Shown: piece by piece, positions 56,787 to 64,000 of the stretch
How the letters are laid out: each line of letters starts with the position of its first letter
How positions within the stretch are numbered: position 1 is the first letter of the stretch
DNA from: Burkholderiales bacterium Ga0077547
GTDB lineage: Bacteria > Pseudomonadota > Gammaproteobacteria > Burkholderiales > Burkholderiaceae_C
NCBI GenBank assembly: GCA_001464195.1
Contig: LNEY01000029.1
Coordinates: 1 to 64,000, forward strand
Length of the DNA stretch: 64,000 nucleotides
Direction of reading: 5' to 3'
The notes under the pieces: generated by a model
The model's database searches: none
Seen by the model: the letters and a program-made list of their open reading frames with translations, nothing else
Told to the model about the DNA's origin: nothing
Program-made: the position numbers and the translations under genes

Positions 56787-57655
56787 GCTGGCTCGAAAAA
56801 CTGTTGCCGTCGAAGATCCAACCGACAGACCCCAATGAACGCCGCTCGGTGCCCGAGGGCCTGTGGGTCAAGTGCCCCTCGTGCGAGACGGTGCTCTACA
56901 AGACCGACCTTGAGCAGAACATCAACGTCTGCCCGAAGTGCACCCACCATCACCGCATTGGCGCGCGGCCGCGGCTTGATGCGTTTCTCGATCCCGAGGG
57001 TCGCTACGAGATCGGGCAGGAAGTGGTGCCTGTCGACGCGCTGAAATTCAGGGACAGCAAGAAGTACCCCGAGCGGCTCAAGGAAGCGCTCGAAGCGACC
57101 GGCGAAACCGATGCGCTGGTGGTGATGGGTGGCGCCATCCACAGCATCCCGGTGGTCGCTGCCTGCTTCGAGTTCCAGTTCATGGGTGGCTCGATGGGTT
57201 CGGTGGTGGGCGAGCGTTTCGTGCGCGGCGTCGAGACCGCCGTCGAACAGAAGACACCGTTCATCAGCTTCACGGCCACTGGCGGCGCCCGCATGCAGGA
57301 AGGGCTGCTGAGCCTGATGCAGATGGCCAAGACCAATGCCGCACTGACCCGCCTGGCCAAGGCGAAGCTGCCTTACATCAGCGTGCTGACCGACCCGACC
57401 ATGGGAGGCGTGTCCGCAAGCTTTGCCTTCATGGGCGATGTGGTCATCGCCGAGCCGAAGGCGCTGATCGGTTTTGCCGGTCCGCGCGTGATCGAGAACA
57501 CCGTGCGCGAAAAGCTGCCCGAAGGCTTCCAGCGTGCCGAGTTCTTGCTGCACACCGGTGCGATTGACATGATCGTCGATCGGCGCGAACTGCGTGGCTC
57601 GATCGCCAAGCTGATCGCCATGCTGCAGCGCCAGAGCGCCGACGCGATCGCCTGA
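56783..57655 (+). CDS. accD: acetyl-CoA carboxylase carboxyltransferase beta subunit
   Basis: 290 residues. The N-terminal zinc ribbon has C31, C34, C50 and C53 ([22 protein letters not shown]). The carboxyltransferase core has [22 protein letters not shown] and [18 protein letters not shown]. It transfers the carboxyl group from biotin to acetyl-CoA together with AccA, which is not in the window. It is joined to trpA by an ATGA overlap. Confidence 0.97.
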   Translation: MSWLEKLLPSKIQPTDPNERRSVPEGLWVKCPSCETVLYKTDLEQNINVCPKCTHHHRIGARPRLDAFLDPEGRYEIGQEVVPVDALKFRDSKKYPERLKEALEATGETDALVVMGGAIHSIPVVAACFEFQFMGGSMGSVVGERFVRGVETAVEQKTPFISFTATGGARMQEGLLSLMQMAKTNAALTRLAKAKLPYISVLTDPTMGGVSASFAFMGDVVIAEPKALIGFAGPRVIENTVREKLPEGFQRAEFLLHTGAIDMIVDRRELRGSIAKLIAMLQRQSADAIA

Positions 57656-57679
57656 CGCCAGTCGCGGGCCACGACGCGT

Positions 57680-58996
57680 TTGTCTTCTTTGCCCACCACG
57701 CTGGCCGGTTGGCTGGCCCGCTGCGAACAGCTGCACCCGAAAGAAATCGACATGGGCTTGCGCCGTGTCGAGCAGGTGCGTGCGCGCCTGGACTTGAGGT
57801 TTGGCGCGCCGCTGATCCTGGTGGCCGGCACCAACGGCAAAGGCTCGACCTGCGCCATGCTCGAGTCGATCGCGCTGCGCGCGGGCTACCGCGTCGGCCT
57901 GTACTCGAAGCCGCACCTGGTGCATTTCGAGGAGCGCTGCCGCATCAACGGCGAGATGGTGCGTGCTGGGGATCTGCTGCCGCACTTCGAGGCGGTCGAG
58001 CAGGCCCGCGGCGAGGTCGCCCTGACCTACTTCGAGTTCACGACACTGGCCATCGCGCGCTTGCTGTCGCAGGCGCCACTGGATCTGGTGATCCTGGAGG
58101 TCGGCCTCGGCGGCCGGCTCGATGCGGTCAATGTCTTCGACGCCGACTGTGCGGTGATCACCAGCATCGACCTCGATCATGTCGAATACCTCGGCCCGGA
58201 CCGCGAGTCCATCGGGCGTGAGAAGGCCGGGATCATGCGCGCGGGCCGGCCTGTCGTCGTCAGCGATCCAGTGCCGCCACAAAGCATGATCGACCACGCC
58301 AGTGCGCTGGGTGCCGATCTGCGTCGATTCGGCGTCGACTTCAACCATTCGGGCGACCAGCAGCAGTGGGCCTGGGCCGGACGGCGCAAGCGCTACAACG
58401 GTCTGGCGTACCCCGGCTTGCGCGGCGCCAACCAGCTGATCAATGCGTCGGGCGCGCTGGCGGCCTTCGAAGCGCTGGCGGATCGACTGCCGATCACGGC
58501 ACAGGCGGTGCGCCAGGGATTTGCGATGCTCGATTTGCCCGGGCGCTTTCAGATCGTTCCCGGCCAGCCCACGCTGGTGCTCGATGTCGCACACAACCCG
58601 CACGCGGTGGCGGCGCTCGCACAGAACCTTGATCGCATGGGCTTCCATCCGCGTACCCATGCGGTGTTTGGCGCGATGCACGACAAGGACCTGAGCGCGA
58701 TCATCCAGCGCATGGCGCCATTGGTCGATTCGTGGTGCTTCACCGACCTGCCGACCGCGCGCGCCGCGACGGCAAGCCAGCTGCAAGCGTTGTTCGAATC
58801 GCTGGCGCCCACATTGAAAAAGCCGGGTGCGGAAGCGGTCGTATTGTCGACGCATCATGACCCGCAAGCCGCACTGCAGCACGCGCTGGCGGGTGCCGAC
58901 CCGGCCGATAGAATCGTCGTGTTCGGGTCGTTCCTCACCGTGGGCGGCGTCCTTCAACATGGTCTGCCCCGGCTGGGCAGTTCGCACAGCGTCTGA
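57680..58996 (+). CDS. folC: bifunctional folylpolyglutamate/dihydrofolate synthase
   Basis: 438 residues from a TTG start (57680). The first ATG (57752) would cut off the conserved TLAGWLARCEQLHPKEIDMGL segment. The P-loop is VAGTNGKGST (48-57). ITSIDLDHVEYLGPDRESIGREKAGIMR and LDVAHNPHAVAAL are Mur-ligase-like signatures. It adds glutamate to folates. It lies 24 bp after accD. Confidence 0.94.
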   Translation: MSSLPTTLAGWLARCEQLHPKEIDMGLRRVEQVRARLDLRFGAPLILVAGTNGKGSTCAMLESIALRAGYRVGLYSKPHLVHFEERCRINGEMVRAGDLLPHFEAVEQARGEVALTYFEFTTLAIARLLSQAPLDLVILEVGLGGRLDAVNVFDADCAVITSIDLDHVEYLGPDRESIGREKAGIMRAGRPVVVSDPVPPQSMIDHASALGADLRRFGVDFNHSGDQQQWAWAGRRKRYNGLAYPGLRGANQLINASGALAAFEALADRLPITAQAVRQGFAMLDLPGRFQIVPGQPTLVLDVAHNPHAVAALAQNLDRMGFHPRTHAVFGAMHDKDLSAIIQRMAPLVDSWCFTDLPTARAATASQLQALFESLAPTLKKPGAEAVVLSTHHDPQAALQHALAGADPADRIVVFGSFLTVGGVLQHGLPRLGSSHSV

Positions 58997-59010
58997 CCGT
59001 ACTCCCACCG

Positions 59011-59760
59011 ATGGCCCTGCCCGAATTCCTCAAGCGCAAGCCTCCCAGCGATGCCGGCTCTGTCAACTCCGGACGACCTGCGGGCTCGCTCGATGCGGTC
59101 GAGAAGGTACGTACACGCACTCGTCAGCGTCTGATCGGCGCGGTGCTGCTGTTGACCTTGGGGGTGATTGGCTTTCCGCTGTTGTTTGAGTCGCAGCCGC
59201 GGCCGATCCCGGTGGATATTCCGATCGAGATCCCGAAAGCCGATGGCGTACCTGCGCTGGTGCTGCCCGCACCGCGCTCTGGCGCGGTGGCGACACCGGA
59301 GTCCACGGTGGCCTCGGGTGTGGTGACCCGCGATGTGCCCTCGGAACCCATGCCTGCTGCAGAGGCGGCGGCTTCGATTCCGGAGGCACTTCCCGCGTCA
59401 GCTGCGGGCACTGCCAGCGACCCGCCTGCTGTACCCGTTGCGGCGGCGGCTCCCGCAAAAGCCTCCACGGCTGTCGAGCCAGTCGCCTCCGGCGCGACGT
59501 CGCCGAAGGCCGCATCGGCCGCCGACGGTGCTGCTCGCTTTGTCGTCCAGGTGGGGGCGTTTGCCGACCCGGCATCGGCGCGCGAGGTGCGCCTGAAGAT
59601 GGAAAAGCTGGGCCTGAAAACCTACACCCAGGTGGCGGAAACCGCCGCTGGCAAGCGCATCCGCGTGCGCCTGGGGCCGTTTGCAACCCGTGCCGAGGCT
59701 GACAAGGCACAGGCCAAGTCCAAAGAAGCAGGCATCGCGGCGGTGGTGCTGGCGCTTTGA
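59011..59760 (+). CDS. SPOR-domain protein (DedD-like)
   Basis: 249 residues. A short cytoplasmic N-terminus (FLKRKPP) is followed by a transmembrane span at 41-59 (LIGAVLLLTLGVIGFPLLF), a long Ala/Pro linker, and a C-terminal SPOR domain (about 172-249, FVVQVGAFADPASAREVRLKMEKLGLKTY, RVRLGPFATRAEADKA). SPOR domains bind denuded septal peptidoglycan, so a role in division is likely. The folC-dedD-cvpA-purF order is conserved in beta- and gammaproteobacteria. Confidence 0.88.
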   Translation: MALPEFLKRKPPSDAGSVNSGRPAGSLDAVEKVRTRTRQRLIGAVLLLTLGVIGFPLLFESQPRPIPVDIPIEIPKADGVPALVLPAPRSGAVATPESTVASGVVTRDVPSEPMPAAEAAASIPEALPASAAGTASDPPAVPVAAAAPAKASTAVEPVASGATSPKAASAADGAARFVVQVGAFADPASAREVRLKMEKLGLKTYTQVAETAAGKRIRVRLGPFATRAEADKAQAKSKEAGIAAVVLAL

Positions 59761-59809
59761 ACCTTGACCTGCAGTGGCTGTCCACTCGGGCGGTCCAACA
59801 CTGGGCGCA

Positions 59810-60310
59810 ATGACCGGATCCTGGAACGCTGTCGACCTCGCGATGCTGGCCGTGCTGCTGCTGTCGATGGCAGTGGGGGCCTGGCGTGGTCTGGCTTTCG
59901 AGTTGATGTCGCTGTTGGGCTGGTTAGCCGCGTACCTGGCCGCGCAGTGGTTCCATACTGCCGTCGCGCCCTTTGTGCCGATTGGTACACCCGGGTCGGC
60001 TTTGAACCATGCGGCGGCCTTTGCGCTGACCTTCATCGCTGCGCTGATCGTCTGGGGTCTCCTCGCGCGGCTGTTGAAAATGCTGATTCACGCCACACCT
60101 CTGAGTGGTGTCGATCGCCTGCTGGGAGCGGCATTTGGCGTTTTGCGCGGCGGGATTCTGCTGCTGGCCGTGGCGGCCGTGGTCACGCGCACGCCGTGGA
60201 CTGAGACACCAACCTGGCAACACTCCATGGGCGCTGCGTGGCTGAAAGTCGTGATCACCGGGTTGAAGCCGGCGTTGCCGGCGAGCATCGCTGATCAACT
60301 TCGGCTCTGA
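59810..60310 (+). CDS. cvpA: CvpA family membrane protein
   Basis: 166 residues from MTGSWNAVDLAMLAVLL (59810); a GTG 36 nt upstream is also in frame. Four hydrophobic spans. MAVGAWRGLAFELMSLLGWLAAYLAA and GVDRLLGAAFGVLRGGILL are CvpA signatures. The family is needed for colicin V production and envelope homeostasis; its molecular role is unclear. It lies just upstream of purF, as in E. coli. Confidence 0.92.
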   Translation: MTGSWNAVDLAMLAVLLLSMAVGAWRGLAFELMSLLGWLAAYLAAQWFHTAVAPFVPIGTPGSALNHAAAFALTFIAALIVWGLLARLLKMLIHATPLSGVDRLLGAAFGVLRGGILLLAVAAVVTRTPWTETPTWQHSMGAAWLKVVITGLKPALPASIADQLRL

Positions 60311-60388
60311 GGAGGCTCCGACCCCCGACAATCGGGGTGTATCGATTCGGCCTTCGGCCGCAAAGCAGTTTGAACCGGGAGTGTTTTC

Positions 60389-61912
60389 ATGTGCGGCATC
60401 GTCGGGGTGATCTCTAAGGCGCCGGTCAACCAGTTGATTTACGACGCCTTGCTGCTGCTGCAGCACCGCGGGCAGGACGCCGCCGGCATCGTCACGATGC
60501 AGGACTCGCGCTGCTTCATGCACAAGGCGCGCGGCATGGTGCGCGACGTGTTCCGTACCCGCAACATGCGCGCGCTGCCGGGCACCGTCGGCCTGGGCCA
60601 GGTTCGTTACCCGACCGCTGGCAACGCCTACAGCGAGGAAGAGGCGCAGCCTTTCTACGTGAATGCACCGTTCGGCATTGTGCTGGTGCACAACGGCAAC
60701 CTCACCAATGCGCAGGCGTTGAAGCACGAGCTGGCGACCGTCGATCGTCGGCACATCAACACCGACAGCGACACCGAGGTGCTGATCAACGTGTTGGCCC
60801 ATGAGTTGGCGTCTGCGGCACGCGACCAGCCCTTGTCGCCCGAGATCGTCTTCAAGGCGGTGGCGGCGGTGCACAAGCGCATCAAAGGCTCGTACGCCGT
60901 GGTGGCGCTGATTGCCGGCTTCGGCTTGCTGGCGTTTCGCGACCCGTTCGGCATCCGCCCGCTGTGTTTCGGCGAGGGCGACACACCCGAAGGCCGGCAG
61001 GTGATGGTGGCCAGTGAGTCCGTGGCGCTCGAGGGCACCGGCCATGTGATGACACGCGATGTAGCCCCCGGCGAGGCCATCTTCATCACGTCCGACGGGC
61101 AAGTCTTTTCCAAGCAATGCGCCGAGAACCCGAGCCTGCACCCGTGCATGTTCGAGTACGTCTACCTGGCGCGGCCCGACTCGATCATGGACGGCATCTC
61201 GGTCTACCAGGCGCGGCTCAACATGGGCGAAACCTTGGCGCAGCGGCTGATCTCGACCATGCCGCCGAGTGACATCGATGTGGTGATCCCGATTCCCGAA
61301 TCCAGTCGGCCATCGGCGATGCAGCTCGCGCAGAAAATCGGCAAGCCCTACCGCGAAGGCTTCGTCAAGAACCGCTATGTGGGCCGCACCTTCATCATGC
61401 CGGGGCAGGGTGTGCGCAAGAAGTCCGTGCGTCAGAAGCTGAATGCGATCGGCGTCGAATTCAAGGACCGCAATGTGCTGCTGGTCGACGACTCGATCGT
61501 GCGCGGCACCACTTCGAAGGAAATCGTTCAGATGGCTCGCGAGGCCGGCGCGCGCAAGGTGTACATGGCCTCGGCAGCGCCGCCCGTGCGATTCCCGAAT
61601 GTGTACGGCATCGACATGCCAACCAACAGCGAGCTGATCGCGCACAACCGCAGCATCGAGGAGATCCGTCAGTTCATCGGCGCCGACGCGCTCATCTACC
61701 AGGACGTCAACGCGATGAAGCGGGTGGTCGGTGCACTCAATCCGCTGGTGGGTGGCTTCGAGGCCTCGTGCTTCGATGGTCAATACATCACCGGTGATAT
61801 CTCGGCCGCTGACTTCGATGCGATCGCCACGCAGCGCCGCTCGCAAGGCGAAGAAGACGAGTCCCATGCACGCTCGCGTCTCGCATTGCAAAGCGCTGCG
61901 GAGCAGGCCTGA
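60389..61912 (+). CDS. purF: amidophosphoribosyltransferase
   Basis: 507 residues. The nucleophilic cysteine follows the initiator ([15 protein letters not shown]). The glutaminase domain has [14 protein letters not shown] and [10 protein letters not shown]. The PRPP loop is [15 protein letters not shown] (about 366-380). It makes phosphoribosylamine, the first purine step. Its TGA shares one base with the metZ ATG. Confidence 0.97.
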   Translation: MCGIVGVISKAPVNQLIYDALLLLQHRGQDAAGIVTMQDSRCFMHKARGMVRDVFRTRNMRALPGTVGLGQVRYPTAGNAYSEEEAQPFYVNAPFGIVLVHNGNLTNAQALKHELATVDRRHINTDSDTEVLINVLAHELASAARDQPLSPEIVFKAVAAVHKRIKGSYAVVALIAGFGLLAFRDPFGIRPLCFGEGDTPEGRQVMVASESVALEGTGHVMTRDVAPGEAIFITSDGQVFSKQCAENPSLHPCMFEYVYLARPDSIMDGISVYQARLNMGETLAQRLISTMPPSDIDVVIPIPESSRPSAMQLAQKIGKPYREGFVKNRYVGRTFIMPGQGVRKKSVRQKLNAIGVEFKDRNVLLVDDSIVRGTTSKEIVQMAREAGARKVYMASAAPPVRFPNVYGIDMPTNSELIAHNRSIEEIRQFIGADALIYQDVNAMKRVVGALNPLVGGFEASCFDGQYITGDISAADFDAIATQRRSQGEEDESHARSRLALQSAAEQA

Positions 61913-63162
61913 TGCCGACCAAGAAGACGATTCCGCGCACCGCCTTGCCTGAGGGCTTGCGCATCGACACGCTGGCGGTGCGTGAAGGTTTGCCGCGCAC
62001 GCAGTGGGGCGAGAACTCCGAAGCGCTTTTCCTGACCAGCAGCTTCGTGCAGCCCGATGCCGCGACCGCCGCCGCGCGCTTCGCGAACGAGGAAGAGGCG
62101 TTCATCTATTCGCGCTTCACCAACCCGACGGTGACGATGTTCGAGCGGCGCCTGGCGGCACTCGAAGGCAGCGAGGCGTGCATCGCCACCTCGAGCGGCA
62201 TGTCTGCCATCTTGCTCACCGCCATGGCCCTGTTGAAGGCGGGCGACCACGTCATCTGCTCGCGCAGCGTGTTTGGCTCGACCATCTCGCTGCTGGGCCG
62301 CGAGTTCGCGAAGTTCGGCGTTGAAACCACTTTCGTGTCGCAGTCCGACGTGGGCGAATGGCAGCGCGCTGTGCGTCCGACCACGAAGCTGTTGTTCGCC
62401 GAGTCACCCACCAACCCGCTGACCGAGGTCTGCGACATCCGCGCGCTCGCTGAAGTGGCCCACGGCGCAAAGGCGCTGCTGGCGGTCGACAACTGCTTTT
62501 GCACGCCGGCACTGCAAAGGCCGATCAACTACGGCGCCGACCTCATCATCCATTCGGGCACCAAGTACCTCGACGGGCAAGGGCGCGTGCTGGCAGGCGC
62601 GGTGTGCGGCCCTGAACAGCTGATCAACGACCAGTTCGTGCCGGTGATGCGCAGCGCGGGCATGACGCTGGCTGCCTTCAACGCCTGGGTCGTGCTGAAG
62701 GGGCTGGAAACCTTGTCGATCCGCATGCAGGCGCAGAGCGAACGCGCGCTGCAGCTGGCCACTTGGCTGGAGCAGCAGCCGCAGATCGAGCGGGTTTTCT
62801 ACCCCGGCCTGAAGTCGCACCCGCAGCACCAACTGGCCATGGCGCAGCAGTCGGGCTGCGGCGGCGCGGTGCTGTCGTTCACCGTCAAGGCGCATACGCC
62901 AGGTGATGGCGACACCGCAGCCGATGCGGCACGACGGGCGGCCTTCCATGTGATCGACAGCACCCGCGTGTGCTCGATCACCGCCAACCTCGGCGACACC
63001 AAGACCACGATCACCCACCCGGCCAGCACCTCGCACGGGCGGCTCACCGAAGTGCAGCGTCAGGCGGCTGGAATCACGCAAGGCCTGGTGCGCGTCTCTG
63101 TCGGCCTCGATGATGTGGAAGACCTGAAAGACGACCTGTCGCGCGGGCTGAACTCAATTTGA
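61912..63162 (+). CDS. metZ: O-succinylhomoserine sulfhydrylase
   Basis: 416 residues. It is a Cys/Met-metabolism PLP enzyme with the lysine at about 218 ([15 protein letters not shown]), [28 protein letters not shown] and a C-terminal [16 protein letters not shown]. The wording [31 protein letters not shown] is the MetZ type, giving homocysteine directly from sulfide. Translationally coupled to purF, as in other Burkholderiales. Confidence 0.94.
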   Translation: MPTKKTIPRTALPEGLRIDTLAVREGLPRTQWGENSEALFLTSSFVQPDAATAAARFANEEEAFIYSRFTNPTVTMFERRLAALEGSEACIATSSGMSAILLTAMALLKAGDHVICSRSVFGSTISLLGREFAKFGVETTFVSQSDVGEWQRAVRPTTKLLFAESPTNPLTEVCDIRALAEVAHGAKALLAVDNCFCTPALQRPINYGADLIIHSGTKYLDGQGRVLAGAVCGPEQLINDQFVPVMRSAGMTLAAFNAWVVLKGLETLSIRMQAQSERALQLATWLEQQPQIERVFYPGLKSHPQHQLAMAQQSGCGGAVLSFTVKAHTPGDGDTAADAARRAAFHVIDSTRVCSITANLGDTKTTITHPASTSHGRLTEVQRQAAGITQGLVRVSVGLDDVEDLKDDLSRGLNSI

Positions 63163-63187
63163 AAATGCCTGGCGCATTGCATCACCC

Positions 63188-64000
63188 ATGACCCGAAAAG
63201 TTCGCACGCGCATCGCGCCGTCGCCCACTGGCTTCCTCCACCTGGGAACCGCCCGCACCGCGCTGTTTTCGTGGGCGTTTGCGCGCCATCACGGTGGCGA
63301 CTTCATTCTTCGCATCGAAGACACCGACGAGGCGCGCTCGACGCAAGAGGCCGTCGACCAGATCATGGCCGCCATGAAGTGGCTGAACCTGGCGCACGAC
63401 GAAGGCCCGTTCTTCCAGATGCAGCGCCTCGACCGCTACCGCGAAGTGATTGGTCAGATGCTGAACGACGGCACGGCGTACCCCTGCTACTGCACGCCGG
63501 CCGAACTCGACGAGATGCGCGAGGCCCAGCGCGCACGCGGCGACAAGCCACGCTACGACGGCCGCTGGCGGCCTGAGCCCGGCAAGCAGTTGCCGGCGGC
63601 TCCGGACGGTGTGAGGCCGGTGATCCGCTTTCGCAACCCGCCGAGTGGTGCGGTCAGCTGGGACGACATGGTCAAGGGCCCGATCACGATCTCCAACGCC
63701 GAACTCGACGATCTGATCATTGCCCGCCCAGGGGCTGATGCCGCCACGCTGATTGGTACGCCCACCTATAACTTCTGCGTCGTCGTCGACGACTGGGACA
63801 TGGACATCAGCCATGTGATACGCGGCGATGACCACGTCAACAACACACCGCGACAGATCAACATCTTGCGCGCACTGGGCGCGGAGCTGCCTGTCTACGG
63901 CCATGTGCCGATGATCCTCGGGCCCGACGGCGACAAACTGTCCAAGCGCCATGGCGCGGTCAGCGTCACCCAGTACGAAGCCGCCGGCTACCTGCCCGAG
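63188..64000 (+). CDS. gltX: glutamyl-tRNA synthetase, 5' part (cut by window edge)
   Basis: 271 residues are visible. The HIGH-type motif appears as [14 protein letters not shown] (about 11-24), followed by [13 protein letters not shown] and [23 protein letters not shown]. The KMSKS-type motif KLSKRHG lies at about 250-256. The anticodon-binding domain is beyond the window. Start ATG at 63188, 25 bp after metZ. The frame is intact to the last base. It charges tRNA-Glu. Confidence 0.96.
   Translation, partial: MTRKVRTRIAPSPTGFLHLGTARTALFSWAFARHHGGDFILRIEDTDEARSTQEAVDQIMAAMKWLNLAHDEGPFFQMQRLDRYREVIGQMLNDGTAYPCYCTPAELDEMREAQRARGDKPRYDGRWRPEPGKQLPAAPDGVRPVIRFRNPPSGAVSWDDMVKGPITISNAELDDLIIARPGADAATLIGTPTYNFCVVVDDWDMDISHVIRGDDHVNNTPRQINILRALGAELPVYGHVPMILGPDGDKLSKRHGAVSVTQYEAAGYLPE

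Noticed and set aside
51093-61891. Very long minus-strand frames opposite fimV, trpA-accD-folC and purF
   Set aside because: Chance frames of GC-rich DNA; the plus-strand genes have catalytic motifs and operon spacing.

Overview
The window is GC-rich DNA from a betaproteobacterium of the order Burkholderiales. It is most like the Rubrivivax/Roseateles/Leptothrix group. Three things point there: a light-harvesting pucBAC operon whose alpha subunit has an Ala/Pro-rich tail as in Rubrivivax gelatinosus LH2, two PEP-CTERM exported proteins, and Burkholderiales gene orders (smc-zipA-ligA, sdhCDABE-gltA, leuC-entericidin-leuD-leuB-asd-fimV-truA-trpFBA-accD-folC-dedD-cvpA-purF-metZ). It is a chromosomal segment, mostly housekeeping, with a few accessory patches.

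Left end (1-1.5 kb): the start of a P4-type tyrosine integrase lies just beyond the 3' end of an intact tRNA-Gly(CCC), the usual edge of an integrated genomic island. Upstream of that tRNA is a 39-nt 5' fragment of a second tRNA-Gly(CCC). It is broken in the 3' side of its anticodon stem, exactly where a highly structured RNA begins with GTGCG and continues for about 770 nt with many GNRA-capped hairpins. I read this as a group II intron remnant inside a tRNA gene. It is the most unusual feature of the window.

1.6-13.1 kb: a degenerate GGDEF protein, an LpxO-type lipid A hydroxylase, gabD, alaS, a tiny membrane protein, the pucBAC LH2 operon with two tandem TGT-N12-ACA (CrtJ/PpsR) palindromes, a D-2-hydroxyacid dehydrogenase, two unknown small genes, and lexA with two LexA-like boxes shared with a divergent asparaginase gene. 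14.2-20 kb: two PEP-CTERM proteins with nearly identical sorting tags and a shared Pho-box-like repeat, a sorbosone-dehydrogenase-like enzyme translationally coupled to a dihaem cytochrome c, and ohr. 20-33.4 kb: an ABC-F protein, prmB, a PilU-like ATPase, dapD and dapC on the minus strand, then smc-zipA-ligA on the plus strand.

33.4-35.2 kb is a compositionally different insert with a PD-(D/E)XK-like protein and a DUF433/DUF5615 toxin-antitoxin pair. 35.2-45.8 kb is a TCA-cycle block: acnB, an MliC-like protein and mdh on the minus strand, then a GntR regulator, sdhCDAB, sdhE and gltA on the plus strand. A palindrome in the mdh/gntR gap may be the regulator's operator. 45.8-64 kb is a long co-oriented biosynthetic run (leucine, aspartate semialdehyde, tryptophan, malonyl-CoA, folate, purine, methionine) ending in a gltX cut by the window edge.
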